Shown here piece after piece: positions 61,547 to 64,000 of a stretch of DNA of 64,000 nucleotides. Position numbers and translations under genes: made by a program. The stretch comes from an uncultured Prevotellaceae bacterium (GTDB taxonomy: Bacteria > Bacteroidota > Bacteroidia > Bacteroidales > Bacteroidaceae). The stretch covers positions 4,717-68,716 of the forward strand of contig CADCEQ010000007.1 in NCBI GenBank assembly GCA_902800435.1, read 5' to 3'. The notes beneath the pieces are model-generated. The model saw only the letters and a list, made by a program, of their open reading frames with translations, did not search any database and had not been told where the DNA came from. The stretch's first letter is position 1; each line of letters opens with the position of its first letter.

Positions 61547-63871
61547 TTACATATTGGGCGTGTCCCAAACTTTGGTCTTGGTACAGTAGACCTTCTGCGA
61601 GAGACGTGCGATGCGGAGCAGGAAGTCGCCCTCCTCAAGCGTCCACTTGCCGTCGACTCCCACGAATGCCAGGTCGTTGGCGGGCAGGCGGAAGGTGACT
61701 GTCTTGGACTCTCCAGGTGCAAGCTCCACCTTCGTGAAGCAGCGCAGGCGACGGTTGTCAGGCACGATGGAGGCCACGAGATCGCTCGAGTAGAGCAGTA
61801 CGGGCTCCTTGCCGGCACGACTGCCCGAGTTGCGGACGTCGACGCTGACGGTAAGAACGTCGCCGGCAGCGAACTGCTGGCGGTCGACGCGCAGGTTGGC
61901 GTAGTCGAAGGTGGTGTAGCTCAGTCCGTAGCCGAAAGGCCACTGCAGGATAACCTTGGCGTCGTAGTCGTAGGCACCGGCCATCGTACCGACCTCCTCG
62001 CTTACCTTGTAGTCGTAGTTAATCAGCGAGTTGATTTCCTTGGGGTAAGTGTAGGGCATCTTGGCCGAGAAGTTGGCATCGCCGCTGAGCAGGTTGGCCA
62101 GGGCATCGCCGCCGTAGTTGCCGGGCAGGAAGATGTCGACGACAGCCTTAGCCAGCGGCTCGATATCGGCAATGAGGCGCGGACGGCCCTCGTTGAGCAC
62201 GAGGATGAGGGGCTTGCCCGTCTTGGCCAGCGCCTTGACGAGATTGCGCTGGTTCTCCGAGAGCCACAGGTCGGTGAGGTTGCCGGGCGTCTCGGTGTAG
62301 GAGTTCTCGCCTATGCAGGCGATGATGACGTCGCAGTTGGCAGCAACTTGGACGGCACGGTCAATCTGCGGAGCATTCTCCTGCCAGTACTGTCCGCGCT
62401 CGTTGTAGGTCACGCCCTGCTCCAGCGTGATGTTCTCCTTACCATATTTATTACAAAGGGCCTCATAGATGGTGTTATACTTCTCGGCCAGGTCCTCGGC
62501 ATTCGAGCCCTGCCAGGTGTAGCTCCAGCCGCCGTTCAGGCAGCGCATCTGGTTGGCGTTCGGGCCAGTAAGCAGGATTTTCCCACCTTTGGCAAGCGGC
62601 AGGATGCTGCCTTCGTTCTTCAGCAGGACGATGGTCTCTTCGGCGGCAGCAAGGGCAGCGGCGGCATGCTTGTCGGAGCCGAACAGTTCGTAGCCCTTCC
62701 CGCCCGTGTTGGGCTCGTCAAAGAGGTTGAGACGATACTTCACGCGCAGGATGCGGCGCACGGCATCGTCGATACGCGACATGGGGACCTGCCCCTCCTC
62801 GACCAGTTCCTTGAGCAGGATGCAGAAGTCGACGCTGTAGGGGTCCATCGACATGTCGATACCGGCATTGATGGCTATGCGGATGGCATCCTTCTTGTCC
62901 TTCGCCACGCGTTCGCGCTGGAACAGGTTGTTGATGTCGGCCCAGTCGGTGACGAGCATGCCGTCCCACTGCAAGTCCTCCTTCAGCCACTTCGTCAGGT
63001 ATTCATAGCTGGCATGCACGGGCACGCCGTTGATGCTGCCCGAGTTGACCATCATAGTCAGCGTGCCGGCGAGGGCTGCGGCCTTGAATGGCTCGAAGTA
63101 CTTCTCGCGCAGCAGCTGCGGCGAAAGGTAGACCGGCGTGCGGTCCTTGCCCGACCAGGGAGCGCCGTAGGCAAAGTAGTGCTTAGTGCTTGTTCCCACA
63201 TTGAACTTCCCCAGGTGGTTCGGGTCATCGCCCTGATAGCCCTTTATCTGCGCCTCAACCATGCGGGCGTTGACGACGGCATCCTCGCCGAAGCTCTCGT
63301 AGATTCGGGGCCAGCGGGGATCGCGCCCCAGGTCTACAACGGGATTGTAGACCCAGGGACAGTTGGCAGCACGGCTCTCGTAGGCCGTTATCTTTGCCCC
63401 GCGGAAAGCCAGGTCGGTATTGAACGAGGCGGCGAGGTTGATGGGCTGCGGGAAGAGCGTGCCCGCCTGCGTGTAGGTAACGCCGTGGTTATGGTCGAGT
63501 CCGTAGATGTCGGGGATGCCGAGATACTTCATCGACTTCTGCTGGATGAGCCTTATCCACTTCTGCCACTCGTCGACGGTATGGGCACGGGTGCCGGGAG
63601 CGTTGAGAATGCTGCCCACCCGGTATTTGGAGATGAGCGTGTCGAGCGTCGTCTCGTTGAGCTGCCAGCCGCCATCCTGGTACTTGCCCATGATGTCGAA
63701 GTTCAGTTCGAGCATCTGTCCCACCTTGTCGTCGAGCGTCATCTTGGCGAGTGTCTTCTCTACTTTAGCCTCGAGCGCGGGGTCGCGCGGAATGGCTGGT
63801 TTCACGTTGCCCTGGGCTACTGTCACGGCAGCAGCGCAGGCCAGCATTACGGTCAGAAAGGTTGTCTTCAT
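61547..63871 (-). CDS. GH3 beta-glucosidase/xylosidase-type enzyme
   Basis: A 774-residue secreted or periplasmic enzyme (signal peptide [20 protein letters not shown]) with the GH3 N-terminal barrel (about 25-360). [10 protein letters not shown] carries the Lys-His substrate-site motif and [13 protein letters not shown] holds the nucleophile (about D309). The alpha/beta C-terminal domain (about 390-620) and a fibronectin-III-like domain (about 660-770) complete the family's usual length. It cleaves terminal beta-linked glucose or xylose from oligosaccharides. Most members are beta-glucosidases, but specificity cannot be read from the sequence. It may act on products released by the GH5-GH43 and GH2 enzymes. 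It is read from its own promoter and convergent with the chimeric gene. Confidence 0.92.
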   Translation of the reverse strand: MKTTFLTVMLACAAAVTVAQGNVKPAIPRDPALEAKVEKTLAKMTLDDKVGQMLELNFDIMGKYQDGGWQLNETTLDTLISKYRVGSILNAPGTRAHTVDEWQKWIRLIQQKSMKYLGIPDIYGLDHNHGVTYTQAGTLFPQPINLAASFNTDLAFRGAKITAYESRAANCPWVYNPVVDLGRDPRWPRIYESFGEDAVVNARMVEAQIKGYQGDDPNHLGKFNVGTSTKHYFAYGAPWSGKDRTPVYLSPQLLREKYFEPFKAAALAGTLTMMVNSGSINGVPVHASYEYLTKWLKEDLQWDGMLVTDWADINNLFQRERVAKDKKDAIRIAINAGIDMSMDPYSVDFCILLKELVEEGQVPMSRIDDAVRRILRVKYRLNLFDEPNTGGKGYELFGSDKHAAAALAAAEETIVLLKNEGSILPLAKGGKILLTGPNANQMRCLNGGWSYTWQGSNAEDLAEKYNTIYEALCNKYGKENITLEQGVTYNERGQYWQENAPQIDRAVQVAANCDVIIACIGENSYTETPGNLTDLWLSENQRNLVKALAKTGKPLILVLNEGRPRLIADIEPLAKAVVDIFLPGNYGGDALANLLSGDANFSAKMPYTYPKEINSLINYDYKVSEEVGTMAGAYDYDAKVILQWPFGYGLSYTTFDYANLRVDRQQFAAGDVLTVSVDVRNSGSRAGKEPVLLYSSDLVASIVPDNRRLRCFTKVELAPGESKTVTFRLPANDLAFVGVDGKWTLEEGDFLLRIARLSQKVYCTKTKVWDTPNM

Positions 63872-63906
63872 CGGTGTTTTAGTCTGTTGATTGTCATTAT
63901 TGGCTG

Positions 63907-63914
63907 CAAATTTA
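63907..63914 (-). promoter_or_regulatory. -7 element of the GH3 gene
   Basis: TAAATTTG on the minus strand lies 36 bases before the ATG. The -33 match is weak. Nothing else is recognised between 63915 and the window end. Confidence 0.55.
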
Positions 63915-64000
63915 AATAAAATTTCCGAGATTATAAGCCAGTTGAGATAAAAACTGAAACAAATTGCCCCGAAAAGTTAGAAATCAAGGCCTCCATACGC

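Noticed and set aside
63872..64000. A further gene at the right edge
   Set aside because: Only a promoter-like region of the GH3 gene is visible. No open frame with a plausible start extends to the window end.

Overview
The window looks like a chromosomal segment of a Prevotella-like member of the Bacteroidota. Four things support this: SusC/SusD pairs, sorting-tail-bearing secreted proteins of type IX secretion (T9SS) style, BspA-like leucine-rich repeats, and recurrent TAnnTTTG promoter elements next to divergent gene starts. It carries genuine core genes (mdh, gltX, waaA, pgpH) beside an accessory carbohydrate-degradation block. No rRNA, tRNA, CRISPR array or prophage was recognised.

Layout. 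1-3025 (minus): membrane cluster of DUF4350-like, DUF4129-like, polytopic and SpoIIM-family proteins, divergent from an RDD-family protein (3102-3812). 3816-10512 (minus): probable operon of a radical-SAM glycyl-radical activase, a BspA-like protein, a GH31 enzyme and a large Xaa-Pro aminopeptidase. 10616-15391 (plus): ECF sigma factor, probable anti-sigma protein and four exported or membrane proteins. 15408-20302 (minus): REP-associated-type transposase, a second Xaa-Pro aminopeptidase and a glycyl-radical enzyme that closely matches trans-4-hydroxy-L-proline dehydratase. 20464-31578: mdh, gamma-carbonic anhydrase-like protein, gltX-waaA-phosphoesterase operon, pgpH, a 513-bp non-coding region with an unusual symmetric element, and two divergent FadL-like porins. 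31654-52853 (minus): a 21-kb polysaccharide-utilisation locus transcribed as GH2, fasciclin protein, SusC, SusD, fasciclin, fasciclin, SusC, SusD. 52999-64000: a GH5-GH43 fusion divergent from the locus, a dockerin-ended surface protein, a PorP/SprF-type gene whose 3' end was replaced by a T9SS sorting tail, and a GH3 enzyme.

How genes may work together. GH2, GH5-GH43, GH3 and GH31 activities together would suit a branched hemicellulose such as xyloglucan, but the substrate is inferred, not shown. The aminopeptidase-dehydratase pair suggests release and reduction of (hydroxy)proline from peptides.

The most unusual aspect is the density of small repeats. GC-rich palindromes sit in frame inside at least four otherwise normal enzymes, heptanucleotide arrays lie between and within genes, and one palindromic segment recurs as the signal-peptide region of four lipoproteins and again inside an unrelated membrane protein. 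A 412-bp structure with matching 82-bp inverted ends lies at 28032-28443. A transposase of the family known to mobilise palindromes is encoded in the same window.
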